A DNA stretch of 64,000 bases from Paenibacillus sp. FSL R5-0345 (GCF_000758585.1 NZ_CP009281.1:6324001-6388000); one strand, 5' to 3'. Counted from the stretch's first letter, positions 53,301-62,272 are shown. The notes: generated from the letters alone by a model not told the origin. Translations and numbers: made by a program.

Positions 53301-53774
53301 TTGATCTGTAACAATGCCAACCGCTGCATGATCATATTGAGGCATATCCCACTCAAAGCCGGAAAAAATGATTTTCCCAGCGTATTTGCCTTCTGCCTGT
53401 AATTTCTTAATTTTCTCATTTTGATAATCCACAATGCCTTGAGACATCGGAATAGAACCGCCAGGGATATTCACCCCTTCGTCATCCCGGTCAGATACCC
53501 GAAGATGGTCAGCCAGTGCCATCCAGTCAAAACCATTTTGTTCAAATGCAGCATCTAGCACACTTTTCAAAGATTCCTGAGCATCATTCGATTCATAAGT
53601 ATGTGCATGGTATTCACCTGTCATCCATTTCCCTGAATGTTCTGAAGTTGTAGCTGTGAAATCAGGCGTTGATTCACCTGAAGCACTGTAAACTGTCTGT
53701 AATGAAAAGTTGGGTGCTAACAATAATACGGCAAGCGAACTGGTCAGAAAAACGCGAATTTTGCTCTTCTTCAA
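50352..53774 (-). CDS. Large surface protein: PHP-type phosphoesterase domain, Ig-like domains and three SLH repeats
   Basis: An 1140-residue secreted protein: signal peptide (1-31, cut after VYSA); a PHP-like domain with GEYH56-A-H58, ALAD89-H90, FSGFEWD and INHPSR, the usual metal ligands; a segment resembling an atrophied Ig domain (TSILWNSSNPVLMTNEGKL); a DUF5011-type Ig-like domain (ITLKGESNLSLTQGDDFKDLGADVTDKVG); a Gly/Pro/Thr linker (~795-835); a ZU5-like stretch; and three SLH motifs (~965-1140) binding pyruvylated wall polymer. The start is TTG with CGGAGGA 9 bases upstream. A cell-surface phosphodiesterase or phosphatase is likely; the substrate is unknown. Confidence 0.88.
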   Translation of the reverse strand: MKKSKIRVFLTSSLAVLLLAPNFSLQTVYSASGESTPDFTATTSEHSGKWMTGEYHAHTYESNDAQESLKSVLDAAFEQNGFDWMALADHLRVSDRDDEGVNIPGGSIPMSQGIVDYQNEKIKKLQAEGKYAGKIIFSGFEWDMPQYDHAAVGIVTDQPGSAEALKAINQFEYLFTNRDVSMFDPADVAEWSAADTRSFSTKEDTRTAMKWLSSHYPDSYVLINHPSRKNGTSSELKIEDIRDFNNVDPNLVFGFEGMLGNQMSSDRGETPETYGGTDVKVAQLGGMWDALLGEGRRFWNFANSDFHFKTKNDQFSSGYWPGEYSKNYTWVDGSDINAVVDGMRSGKSFSVFGDLINALEFNVSGDGQEEEMGGELDVKQGDDLELTIRFKSPQQNNNGDAVKVDHVDLISGEVNGKVDPGSPEYTKATNDTTKVLKRFTSEDWTTDAEGYNVIKYQVGAADKDRYFRLRGTNLGTDVAGETVNGEPQIDPKNNTVDNLTRFEEINARNYSDMWFYSNPIFVDVESYSDQQAVNDTMTELDLGDTSAVTSDLTLPTEGKHGTSILWNSSNPVLMTNEGKLIYQPKKDTKLTLTATIQRGLATETKAFEVTLSGDDSITPLALHSTLKTENGQTYLSGSWTNQSVSVSVYASVYIPGSDVSIQLANDVNGDFLPYESGKVVEISEEGQHQLQFEATDSLENKTTLPITVNIDRTAPVITLKGESNLSLTQGDDFKDLGADVTDKVGVAGSILVTGTVDVQTPGTYTLKYNATDLAGNAAAEVVRTVVVNAGNSSGGGDNNGGGSGPVATSVPTPTPSPTEQPSTTPYVELDVKAQQGGTGTLKDMGSFTIPAGALSADSEIVFTVVATGETPVMGDLQAVSAALELTSDKIGMLNKPVELSLNYDAGQITPGHKAAIYYYNEQLNKWVYVGGSIQSDGTITTSVNQFAKYAVFNYKAPSPTDLNNHWSTEFTDRLIGMGIMKGYEDHTFRPNEDVTRAQFASMIVRALGLQTTGSTVKFEDQSAIPAWAAGDVAAAVDAGILRGYDVNGKKFFEPSEKITRAEMSVMLANALKVNAHKQTDNEGNFVDLASIPQWAQSSVQAGVEAGILGGFEDHTFRPENNATRAEAATTLYKLLEALYL

Positions 53775-53904
53775 AATATTTAATCCTCCGATGACTTTTT
53801 GATTTTCGTAGATTCTATATTTAGAATAGTAGAAAATTGTAAAGCCATGTCGGATTTTGTTGCATGTTTATGTAAATATTCATTTTTATATTAACATTAC
53901 CGAT

Positions 53905-54957
53905 TTATTTTACTTGCATTGGCAAGCTCACTATAAACGCTGTTCCTTCACCGGGTCGGCTAGCTACGGTTACTTTACCTTTATGCAGCTCAACGATTTT
54001 CTTAACCAGTGATAGGCCTAGACCACTGCCACCCCCGCTCGCGGTTCTAGCTTTGTCTGCCTTATAGAAGCGATCAAAGATGCGAGGTAAATCTTCGTCA
54101 GAGATGCCAATCCCGCTATCTTGAATCTCCACCTCTATGCGCTCATCTACTGATCGAAGCTTGATATGAATACATCCATTCTGGGGAGTGAATTTAATGC
54201 TGTTATGAAGAAGATTGGTCCAGACCTGAGTCATCAAATCTTTTACCGCAGTTACATTCAATTCTTCCAATTCAGCCTCTACCTCTATATTTTTCTCCAG
54301 CCACTGTGGTTCAGAAGCCAGAATCGTATCTCTAAGCTGCTTATCCAGACGGTAAGCCTGATTTTCAAACGGAAAGTTGCCCGATTCAAGCGCGGACAGC
54401 TTCAATAAATTATCACTGAGCCCAGATACGCGGGTACTCTCAGCCACGATAATATTAAGGTAGTGCCTCCTACTCTCCACACTCAGAGTCTCATCCTGCA
54501 GCGCAAGAGCAAACCCCCGAATCGAGGTTAGTGGAGATTGAATTTCATGCGATACATTGGAGATAAAATCCTGGCGCATGGTCTCCATCTGGCTCAGTTC
54601 ACTGGCCATGACGTTGATACTCTCTACAATCTCACCGAATTCACCATAATCCTTAGTATTATCCAGTACTACATTGAAATCACCTTTAGCAATACGCCCC
54701 AAGCCTTCGATGATCGATTTATAAAAAACACGTTCCCAGCCCCGGAATAACTTGGAGGATACCAATGCCATCATGAACAAGATTACAATACCGGCCATCA
54801 CGCTGATTAATTGGACTACATACTCCGAAGAGGGACGCCCAACCCTGCTATATATCCAGTTCATCAGGAAATAAGCTGCACTCCAGCTAATCGCAACGCC
54901 TCCGAAATAAACTAAAATCATCCCGATTCGCTTAACAATTTCTTTAAATCGATTCAT
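53905..54957 (-). CDS. Sensor histidine kinase
   Basis: A 350-residue two-component kinase: membrane helices at ~11-37 and ~47-70 with almost no external loop, HAMP-like linker, dimerisation domain with H137 in SNVSHEIQSPL, and the ATPase domain with the N-box LLHNSIKFTPQNG, G1 DSGIGISDEDLPRIFDRFYKA and G2 GGGSGLGLSLVK. The very short sensor loop places it with intramembrane-sensing kinases that often watch an adjacent ABC exporter. It overlaps the response regulator gene by 4 bases. Confidence 0.92.
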   Translation of the reverse strand: MNRFKEIVKRIGMILVYFGGVAISWSAAYFLMNWIYSRVGRPSSEYVVQLISVMAGIVILFMMALVSSKLFRGWERVFYKSIIEGLGRIAKGDFNVVLDNTKDYGEFGEIVESINVMASELSQMETMRQDFISNVSHEIQSPLTSIRGFALALQDETLSVESRRHYLNIIVAESTRVSGLSDNLLKLSALESGNFPFENQAYRLDKQLRDTILASEPQWLEKNIEVEAELEELNVTAVKDLMTQVWTNLLHNSIKFTPQNGCIHIKLRSVDERIEVEIQDSGIGISDEDLPRIFDRFYKADKARTASGGGSGLGLSLVKKIVELHKGKVTVASRPGEGTAFIVSLPMQVK

Positions 54958-55631
54958 GCCTCAGCCTCCAACCGATAGCCTAACCCCCGAATGGTACGAA
55001 TAACGAACCCATAGTTATCCTGATTAAATCTTTCACGCAAACGATTGATATGCACATCTAGTGTTCGTTCATTCCCCTCAAAATCATAACCCCAAATCTC
55101 TTCGATCAGTCTGTCTCTAGTCAATGTCTGACCTGGATAGCTGCCTAGCTTAAACAACAGCTCAAATTCCTTAAGCGGCAAAGTGATTTCTCCGTACTCT
55201 GAGGAGACCTCATACGTTTTACGGTTCATTCGCAACCGACCAACGGTCACTCTTTGTGCAGCAGAAATTTGATAACGCTTGAGCAGCGCCTTTACTCGTG
55301 CAATAAGCACCACTGGCTCAAAAGGCTTAACGAGATAGTCATCACTACCCAGCTCAAAACCTTTTACAATTTGTGAGGTTTCCCCTTTAGCCGTCAGCAT
55401 TAAAATCGGAAAATCATAGTTCTGGCGCATCCGCCGGCATAGCTCCCAGCCGTCCAAATTGGGCATCATCACATCAATAATAGCTAAATCTATATTATTG
55501 CTTTCCAGTATCTGAAGAGCCTCCAGTCCATCGGAAGCTCCATAGATCTCATCCATTCCCTCAGCTCTCAGAAATACTTCTACCAATTCGCGGATGTGCG
55601 GATCGTCGTCCGCTACTAGTATTTTTGTCAT
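54954..55631 (-). CDS. OmpR/PhoB-family response regulator
   Basis: A 225-residue regulator: receiver domain with acidic pocket DDD (8-10), phospho-acceptor D53 in IIDVMMPNLDGWE, T80 and K102 (VKPFEP); winged-helix effector domain from ~128 with DVHINRLRERF...RTIRGLGYRLE. GGAGG lies 12 bases before the ATG. Its first 71 bases lie inside the ABC exporter gene in another frame, so the three genes form one unit. Confidence 0.93.
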   Translation of the reverse strand: MTKILVADDDPHIRELVEVFLRAEGMDEIYGASDGLEALQILESNNIDLAIIDVMMPNLDGWELCRRMRQNYDFPILMLTAKGETSQIVKGFELGSDDYLVKPFEPVVLIARVKALLKRYQISAAQRVTVGRLRMNRKTYEVSSEYGEITLPLKEFELLFKLGSYPGQTLTRDRLIEEIWGYDFEGNERTLDVHINRLRERFNQDNYGFVIRTIRGLGYRLEAEA

Positions 55632-57429
55632 GTGTCACTGGAGCCTCCTCTTCCTCTTCCTCTTCTGTGTCCTTAATCTCAATGGTATTCATTTGTAGCT
55701 GTTGAGTGGCAAATTCCCGGTATAGCTCATGATTGTCCAGTAACTCTTCATGTCTTCCCATTCCGGTAATCTGACCCTTTTCCATAAAAATAATCTGATC
55801 TGCATTTACAACCGTAGCCAAACGGTGGGCAATAACAACCGTGGTACGACCCTTCATTAAATTGGACAGCGCCTTCTGCACTACCGCTTCTGATTGACTA
55901 TCGAGACTGGAGGTCGCTTCATCAAGCATAAGAATCTTCGGATTCCGCAGCAATGCTCTGGCAATGGCAATCCGTTGCCGTTGTCCACCAGACAGCTTCA
56001 CGCCTCTTTCGCCGACATCCGTATTATATCCTTCAGGAAGGGCATCAATAAATCCATCTGCATAAGCCATGGCTGCTGCTGTGCGCATCTCCTCACTGCT
56101 AACGTCCCGATCCAATCCGTAGGTTAAATTCTCAGCAATCGTACCGGCTAACAGTGGGCTTTCTTGTGAGACGTACCCGATCAGCTTCCGCCACGAGCGC
56201 AGTGAGAAGGTCGACACTGGCATGTCGCCAAGCTTAATCTGACCTGACTGAGGTTTATAAAAACGTTCGAGCAACGAGAACAACGTGGTCTTACCGCCCC
56301 CGCTCGGACCAACAATAGCCGTCACCTGACCCGGAAGCATACGGAAGCTTACATCGGTCAACACATTCTCACCTTTTTTATATCCAAAGCTTAGACCCTC
56401 TACCGAGATTGGACCTTCAGCACCGGTTGCCTCTTCCTGTCCCTCGTATACTTCCTCTTCTGCTGCCAAGGTTTCAATAATACGCTCTGAGGCACCCTTA
56501 GCCTTCTGAATCTGTGTGAAGAACGTAGTCAATTGAGTAAGTGGCATAATTATCTGAATAAGATAAAGAATAAAGGCGACTAGTTCACCAGCGGTAAGGA
56601 CACCGGAAGATACCTGCATTCCACCGTAGCCGATAATGACGACGAGCAACATCATAAACACAAAGGAAACTAGCGGACTGATCATGGCGCTAATCTTACC
56701 TTCACGAATACCAAAGGAAAGCAGATTCATAATTCCGGTTTTGCCTGCTTCGTACTCTTTCTTCTCTGCACCCGAGGATTTCACCAGACGGATCTCTGAC
56801 AATACACCACTTAATGTAGCGGTAAACGAGGCTGTCTCGTCTTGCATCCCCTTGGAGATTTTATACATCTGCCGTCCAAGCGGCACTAGAATCAGCGCAG
56901 AAAGCGGAAGCACTGTAAAGAGAACCAGCGTCATTTTCCAATTGAGAAATAATAACACTGAAATAGAGCCCACAATAGAGATCACTCCGGTAAATAAACT
57001 AGCTAAATGTTCAGAAATCAGTGTTTTGATGATCCCTGTGTCATTCGTCATGCGGCTGACGCTTTCTCCCGTTCGATTGTCGTTGTAGTAAGCCACAGGC
57101 AGAACTAAAAACTTACGCCACAGGCGATCCCGCAGACCTGCAACCATCTTCTGACCCACATAATTAAGCAGATAGATGGAGATCCCTCCCGCAATGGTCT
57201 GCGCGATAAACGCGGCTGCTATACCCGCAATCTGAAGCTTACTAACGGAGGCTAGTGAGAAGCCATCCACTAAATTCTTAGTGAACATCGGAATTACCAG
57301 ACTGACTAATGTCGATATCATGCTTAGTGCAATGGCTATAGCCAATAAGCCGTATGAAGGCTTGGTTTCTCTTAGTAGCATCAAGAACGGCTTCAGCGCC
57401 ATCTTGCGCTTGGATTCGGATTTCTTCAT
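55561..57429 (-). CDS. ABC exporter (fused permease and ATPase), multidrug or lipid type
   Basis: A 622-residue half-transporter: six membrane helices (~20-310) and a nucleotide-binding domain with Walker A GPSGGGKTTL, Q-loop SQESPL, signature LSGGQRQRIAIARALL, Walker B ILMLDEATSSLD and the H-loop AHRLAT. It would work as a homodimer. The last ~35 residues (an acidic run, then KNTSSGRRSAHPRIGRSISES) are encoded over the response regulator start and look unconstrained. GGGG precedes the ATG. The neighbouring kinase and regulator probably control it; the substrate is unknown. Confidence 0.9.
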   Translation of the reverse strand: MKKSESKRKMALKPFLMLLRETKPSYGLLAIAIALSMISTLVSLVIPMFTKNLVDGFSLASVSKLQIAGIAAAFIAQTIAGGISIYLLNYVGQKMVAGLRDRLWRKFLVLPVAYYNDNRTGESVSRMTNDTGIIKTLISEHLASLFTGVISIVGSISVLLFLNWKMTLVLFTVLPLSALILVPLGRQMYKISKGMQDETASFTATLSGVLSEIRLVKSSGAEKKEYEAGKTGIMNLLSFGIREGKISAMISPLVSFVFMMLLVVIIGYGGMQVSSGVLTAGELVAFILYLIQIIMPLTQLTTFFTQIQKAKGASERIIETLAAEEEVYEGQEEATGAEGPISVEGLSFGYKKGENVLTDVSFRMLPGQVTAIVGPSGGGKTTLFSLLERFYKPQSGQIKLGDMPVSTFSLRSWRKLIGYVSQESPLLAGTIAENLTYGLDRDVSSEEMRTAAAMAYADGFIDALPEGYNTDVGERGVKLSGGQRQRIAIARALLRNPKILMLDEATSSLDSQSEAVVQKALSNLMKGRTTVVIAHRLATVVNADQIIFMEKGQITGMGRHEELLDNHELYREFATQQLQMNTIEIKDTEEEEEEEAPVTHDKNTSSGRRSAHPRIGRSISES

Positions 57430-57748
57430 AACAATAACTCCCCTTTTCTTGGTACCTCTACGAGAAAAGCATAGTAATATCTTTCTCGTCTTTCAATTAT
57501 CCTATCTGCAAATTGTAAACTGAAGTTAAACCCGCCGATCAGCCATTTTGCGTCTTCTTCACCTTTTGTACCACGTTTTATGCGTTTTTTGTCGCTTATC
57601 GTCTCAAACCTAAATAAACACCAAAATAATGTAAAAAAGTAAAAAAGGGTGTTTGTATCCCTTTTCAACACGTGTTACAGTGATAGAAGGGCCTACTATT
57701 GGTCATTCTACTCCATGCAAGATATTTAGTGAGAAAGGAGTGAACCAT

Positions 57749-58972
57749 TTGCGAAAAGGCGCTATTCCATCTTCTATCACGTCTTTAAAATGGTTCAATT
57801 TTTTTGTATATGGAACCATGGTCCTCTTCACCAGCTTCTTTCAACTATACTTGCTGGATGTAGGGATGAACAAATTAGAGATTGGTGTCTTATTCTCTAT
57901 GGGAGCGCTGGTATCCATATTTGCAAATCCATTCTGGGCGTTCTTAACAGACCGTTCTCAGAATATACGGCGTATCGTTTTGCTTATGTTATTCGGAACG
58001 CTAGTGGTCTCACAGTTTATGTTTCGAGCAAATACATATGAGATGATCTACAACGCCATTATTTTATTTTATTTCTTCCAAGGGCCATTATTTGCTCAAA
58101 GCAACTCGATGATTCTTAGCTATATTGAGGGAACTAATCAGCGCTTCCGTTCTTTCCGGCTTTGGGGCTCAATAGGGTGGGCACTGATTGCGATTGTCGC
58201 CGGTTTTATCCTTGATTGGGCTGGCGTATCCATCTTGACCTATCTGCTTACAGCGTTACTAGGTGCATCAATTCTATCCGTTCTTGTATTACCCAAAATT
58301 AACCATACTATTATGAGAGCTCCGATGCCGTTTAAAGGCCTAAGTAAAGTGATTTTCAATCCCTTTTTCCTGTTGTTTTTGTTATTTGGCATTCTGGTTT
58401 CCATACCAAACACGATGAACACCACATTCATCTCTTTGTATATTACGGATCTGGGCGGTTCTAAAAAAATGATTGGTCTTGCCGTGTTTCTCTCCTCCAT
58501 TTTGGAGATAGGCGTATTCGTTCTCTGTGACCGATTCCTAAAACGAAAAATTTCTGTTCTGCTCGGCTGGCTTGCATTGGTCAGTGGTTTGTTCGTTCTG
58601 CGTTGGTGGTTTATGGCTGATGCGACCACTGCCATTCAAGTAGTGTTTATTCAGATTTTGCACTGCATAACGTTCGGCGGCTTCTTCTATGTAGGGACCC
58701 AATTGACGATGCTCCTGATTCCACGGCCTTATCGCTCTTCCGGACAAGCGCTCTACACCCTAAGCTGGAGTGGGATATCCGGTTTCATTGGAGGCATTCT
58801 CGGAGGTTGGATGTATCAATATCTGGGTGCGCAGAGCATGTATCAGACGGGTGTATTCTTGACGCTGTTTGGAACGCTCGGTTTTGGCTTTATGTGGCTC
58901 TTTGTTAGTCGTGGAGGTTATCGTCCCCCTACAGAGGAAGAAGAAGAGCTATCCGAGATTGAAATTTTATAG
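57749..58972 (+). CDS. Major facilitator superfamily transporter (PPP/HcaT-like)
   Basis: A ~407-residue protein with 12 hydrophobic segments. SLKWFNFFVYGTMVLFTSFFQLYLLDVGMNKLEIGVLFSMGALVSIFANPFWAFLTDR matches the MFS_1-like group related to phenylpropionate permease, with RFRSFRLWGSIGWALIAI in the middle. The TTG at 57749 is preferred because AAAGGAG lies 8 bases upstream; the frame is open to an ATG at 57653 without a good site. The acidic tail EEEEELSEIEIL is distinctive. Substrate unknown. Confidence 0.82.
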   Translation: MRKGAIPSSITSLKWFNFFVYGTMVLFTSFFQLYLLDVGMNKLEIGVLFSMGALVSIFANPFWAFLTDRSQNIRRIVLLMLFGTLVVSQFMFRANTYEMIYNAIILFYFFQGPLFAQSNSMILSYIEGTNQRFRSFRLWGSIGWALIAIVAGFILDWAGVSILTYLLTALLGASILSVLVLPKINHTIMRAPMPFKGLSKVIFNPFFLLFLLFGILVSIPNTMNTTFISLYITDLGGSKKMIGLAVFLSSILEIGVFVLCDRFLKRKISVLLGWLALVSGLFVLRWWFMADATTAIQVVFIQILHCITFGGFFYVGTQLTMLLIPRPYRSSGQALYTLSWSGISGFIGGILGGWMYQYLGAQSMYQTGVFLTLFGTLGFGFMWLFVSRGGYRPPTEEEEELSEIEIL

Positions 58973-58983
58973 ACACGAAAATA

Positions 58984-59029
58984 AAAAAGAGGCTCAGGCG
59001 TACCCGCACGGGACGCTTGAGCCTCTTTC
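58984..59029. terminator. Bidirectional terminator between MFS and glnS
   Basis: AGAGGCTCAGGCGT...ACGCTTGAGCCTCT, with TTTTTTATT following on the minus strand and TTCA on the plus strand. Confidence 0.9.
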
Positions 59030-59057
59030 AATATAATCAACTTGATCGAGTTAAATA

Positions 59058-60764
59058 TTAGCCTTGTTTAGGAGGTTGAAATGAACTCTTCAGTGAAACG
59101 ATAAGGTTGAATACGAGATGTCCAGGTGCCGAATATTTGCTATCCACATTAAAATAGCCATGACGGAAGAACTGGAATTTATCCTGAGCCACGCTATCCT
59201 TAAGCGCTGGTTCAACAAACCCTTGTAAGATTTCAATGGACTTAGGATTAAGCTGATCTAAGAAGCTAGGCTCCGATTTCTCTACCGAGGAATCCAAACC
59301 TTCTACTTCCACAGCCTCATCCGCTTCTTCAGCAGAAATCAAAGGCTCGTATAAACGGAATTCAGCAGGAACCGCTTGGCTAGCTTCCACCCAGTGCAAC
59401 GTCCCTTTTACCTTACGGCCTGTAAATCCGCTGCCACTCTTCGTTTCTGGATCATACGTACAATGCAGCTCCACTACCTCGCCATTCTCATCCTTAATAA
59501 CCTCATTACATTTGATGAAATAAGCGTGCTTCAGACGTACTTCATTGCCAGGGAACAACCGGAAATATTTGTTCGGCGGATTCTCCATAAAGTCATCACG
59601 CTCAACATAAATTTCACGTGAGAACGGAATTTGGCGTACACCCATTTCCTCATTCTCTGTATTATTCTCCGCTTCAAGCCATTCTGTTTGACCTTCCGGA
59701 TAATTGGTGATAACAACCTTAAGCGGTCGCAGCACAGCCATTGTACGCGGTACAGTTAGCTTAAGATCCTCACGGATAAAGTGTTCCAGCATTTGCAGGT
59801 CCACCAGGCCCTGACTCTTAGAGATACCTGCTTCATACACGAATTTACGAATCGCTTCCGGCGTATATCCTCTGCGGCGTAGACCAGAAATCGTCGGCAT
59901 CCGCGGATCATCCCAGCCATCCACATGTCCTTCGTCTACAAGCAGCTTCAACTTACGCTTACTAGTCATCGTTTGAGCTAGATTCAGACGACCAAATTCA
60001 TATTGATGTGGAACAGACGGCATCTCACATTCAGCTACGACCCAATCATAAAATGGACGTTGATCTTCGAATTCGAGTGAGCAAAGGGAATGAGTAACTC
60101 CCTCAATAGCATCTTCTAACGGATGAGCGAAGGTATACATTGGATAGATACACCATTTATCGCCTGTGTTATGGTGATGTGCATGTGTAATCCGATAAAT
60201 TACAGGATCACGCAGGTTAATATTCGGTGATGCCATGTCGATCTTGGCGCGAAGGACCTTCTCGCCGTCCTTGAATTCGCCTGCACGCATACGCCGGAAC
60301 AAGTCCAAATTCTCTTCGATGCTACGATCGCGATGCGGACTGTTCTTCCCTGGCTCCGTCAGCGTTCCCCGCAATTGACGAATTTCATCCGCACTGAGGT
60401 CATCGACATAAGCTTTGCCCTTTGTAATTAATAATTCGGCACGTTTGTACATTTCCTCAAAATAATCAGATGCAAAACGCAGCTCTTCCCATTCATAACC
60501 GAGCCACTTTACATCTTCCTGAATCGAGTTCACATATTCCGTATCCTCTTTAGCCGGATTCGTGTCGTCAAATCTTAGGTTCGTCTTGCCACCGAACTCG
60601 TCCGCCAGTGTAAAGTTAATCCAGATCGCCTTGGCATGTCCGATATGTAAATAACCGTTCGGCTCCGGCGGAAAGCGTGTAATAACTTCCTTTACTTTAC
60701 CCGTACGGAGGTCCTCGGTAATAACATTCTTAATAAAATTGGAGGGGGTGCTACGGTTCTCCAC
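59058..60764 (-). CDS. glnS: Glutaminyl-tRNA synthetase
   Basis: A class I synthetase charging tRNA-Gln directly. The 568-residue protein has the HIGH-type motif PPEPNGYLHIGHAKA, RFDDTNPAKEDTEYV, the GlnRS-specific DPVIYRITHAHHHNTGDKWCIYPMYTFAHPLEDAIEGVTHSLCSLEF, the KMSKS-type loop TSKRKL, and the C-terminal beta-barrels. GTG at 60764 follows AAAGG by 9 bases; the open frame to 60890 gives a non-family N-terminus. A short acidic insert (SAEEADEAVEVEGLDSS) lies near 500. Most Bacilli lack this enzyme and use GluRS plus GatCAB, so ancestral transfer is likely. No T-box leader was found. Confidence 0.94.
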   Translation of the reverse strand: MENRSTPSNFIKNVITEDLRTGKVKEVITRFPPEPNGYLHIGHAKAIWINFTLADEFGGKTNLRFDDTNPAKEDTEYVNSIQEDVKWLGYEWEELRFASDYFEEMYKRAELLITKGKAYVDDLSADEIRQLRGTLTEPGKNSPHRDRSIEENLDLFRRMRAGEFKDGEKVLRAKIDMASPNINLRDPVIYRITHAHHHNTGDKWCIYPMYTFAHPLEDAIEGVTHSLCSLEFEDQRPFYDWVVAECEMPSVPHQYEFGRLNLAQTMTSKRKLKLLVDEGHVDGWDDPRMPTISGLRRRGYTPEAIRKFVYEAGISKSQGLVDLQMLEHFIREDLKLTVPRTMAVLRPLKVVITNYPEGQTEWLEAENNTENEEMGVRQIPFSREIYVERDDFMENPPNKYFRLFPGNEVRLKHAYFIKCNEVIKDENGEVVELHCTYDPETKSGSGFTGRKVKGTLHWVEASQAVPAEFRLYEPLISAEEADEAVEVEGLDSSVEKSEPSFLDQLNPKSIEILQGFVEPALKDSVAQDKFQFFRHGYFNVDSKYSAPGHLVFNLIVSLKSSFQPPKQG

Positions 60765-60994
60765 AGCTATCAACCTTTCGTTCTGTAGTGTTACACTACT
60801 TCTTGTATAAACATGTTTCCTACTAATATACCCGTTAACTCTAGATTGTTCAATAAAAGGGGGCATAAGGCATAGATCATTTTTTAGCATCTTTAGACCT
60901 TTTGACTTCTGTCAGGGCGATAGAGTAGCATGATAATCATAAGAAATAATCCATAATCATACATAAGGCCTTGTGCCAAAAAGGAGGCAACCGC

Positions 60995-61543
60995 TTGTTT
61001 AATTATGTCATCGATGAAGAGCTGATGTTAAAGCCGCTCATGCCGGAGCACGCTCGGCACTTGTTCACGTTAGTAGAGCACTCACGGGATCGACTAAGAC
61101 AATGGCTCCCTTGGGTGGATGCCGTTACGGAACAGGCTCACACTCTAGATTTCATCAAAAATACGATTAAACAAAGTACCGAGAATGGTGCTTTTACCGC
61201 TGGACTATGGGTTCGTGGTGAGCTCGCCGGTGTGATTGGGTATCACCAGATTGACTGGCATAACCGATCCGTTGGAATCGGCTACTGGCTTGGTGAAGGA
61301 TTTGAAGGCAAAGGGTATATGACCAGTGCCTGTCGTGTTCTAGTGGACTATGCACTTCTGGAAATGGAGCTGCAACGTGTAGAAATCCGCTGCGCAACCG
61401 GCAATGTTTCCAGTAGAGCGATTCCGGAACGGCTTGGTTTTGTGCTTGAGGGTGTGATTAGACAGGCAGAGAAATTGCCAGATGGCTACGTGAACCACGC
61501 CGTATACGGTTTGTTGCGTAGCGAGTGGCAATTGCTCGGCTAA
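60995..61543 (+). CDS. RimJ/RimL-type GNAT acetyltransferase
   Basis: A 182-residue protein of the ribosomal-protein-serine acetyltransferase type (YdaF-like): LMPEHARHLFTLVEHSRDRLRQWLPWVD, VGIGYWLGEGFEGKGYMTSACRVLVDYA with the acetyl-CoA loop, and IRCATGNVSSRAIPERLGF. The TTG at 60995 follows AAGGAGG; an ATG at 60971 lies upstream of that site. The real substrate may be a protein N-terminus, an antibiotic or a polyamine. Confidence 0.85.
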   Translation: MFNYVIDEELMLKPLMPEHARHLFTLVEHSRDRLRQWLPWVDAVTEQAHTLDFIKNTIKQSTENGAFTAGLWVRGELAGVIGYHQIDWHNRSVGIGYWLGEGFEGKGYMTSACRVLVDYALLEMELQRVEIRCATGNVSSRAIPERLGFVLEGVIRQAEKLPDGYVNHAVYGLLRSEWQLLG

Positions 61544-61573
61544 GTTACGCAAGTAAATTAAACACACAAAACA

Positions 61574-61611
61574 AAATAAACCTGGCAGGCATATGCCTCC
61601 AGGTTTATTTT
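61574..61611. terminator. Bidirectional terminator between GNAT and MOSC genes
   Basis: AATAAACCTGGCAGGCA-TA-TGCCTCCAGGTTTATT followed by TTGG on the plus strand and TTGTTTT on the minus strand. Confidence 0.88.
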
Positions 61612-61627
61612 GGCTAATAGATATAGG

Positions 61628-62272
61628 CTAATCTTCCGACAGACCCAGCTGTTTTCGAAACTTGTTCCGAACTACAGCAGAGAGAGCTTCTAGCTCCGCA
61701 AGCTCAGCCAGTGCAGCTTCCTCTTGCAGGCCCACCTGCATTAAATGCAGAACATGCGCTACGGACGCACCGCCAGCACCATCTTCTTTTTTAACAATGG
61801 CATCTCCGGTTGAAATCTTCCCCTCACGAAGCACGCGCAAATAAAATCCGCTATATCTAGTATCCAGCACTTGAGCGGGGAGATCTGCCGGACCATGCTT
61901 TTGCGAGATTTTGAAGCAAGGATAACGTGGCTGGCTGACCTGCAGCACAGTGGTGCCTATTTCGTACACATCACCTATGCACACGTCTGTCTCCAATAAG
62001 CCGGCAGTTGTTATATTTTCCCCGAAGACAGAGTATTCCAGCTTCTTTCCTAGCTGCTTCTCCCAGTAGGAATAATGCTCAATCGGATAGGCACAGACCG
62101 CCTTATCAGGGCCTCCATGATGTTTTAGATCCGCTTGACCATCTCCGACAAAACCGTTGGTATGTAACTGAACCGCTCCTTCTACAGGCATTTTATAAAT
62201 CCCAGTCTCCAAAGGTTTTCCCCGATAATCCACTGTTACCGGGCGACCCACGTTAAGCGAGATGATCTCCAT
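61628..62272 (-). CDS. MOSC-domain protein (YiiM-like)
   Basis: A 214-residue MOSC protein: NGFVGDGQADLKHHGGPDKAVCAYPIEHYSYW, FGENITTAGLLETDVCIGDVYEIG, and the cysteine in QPRYPCFK that would bind the molybdenum cofactor. E. coli YiiM takes part in reducing N-hydroxylated base analogues. GGAGAAGGA precedes the ATG. It overlaps the upstream acetyltransferase gene by 20 bases. moaA is in the same window but ~11 kb away. Confidence 0.88.
   Translation of the reverse strand: MEIISLNVGRPVTVDYRGKPLETGIYKMPVEGAVQLHTNGFVGDGQADLKHHGGPDKAVCAYPIEHYSYWEKQLGKKLEYSVFGENITTAGLLETDVCIGDVYEIGTTVLQVSQPRYPCFKISQKHGPADLPAQVLDTRYSGFYLRVLREGKISTGDAIVKKEDGAGGASVAHVLHLMQVGLQEEAALAELAELEALSAVVRNKFRKQLGLSED

Noticed and set aside
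60765..60994. T-box leader upstream of glnS
   Set aside because: No conserved T-box sequence or terminator/antiterminator pair was seen in this short, partly open region.
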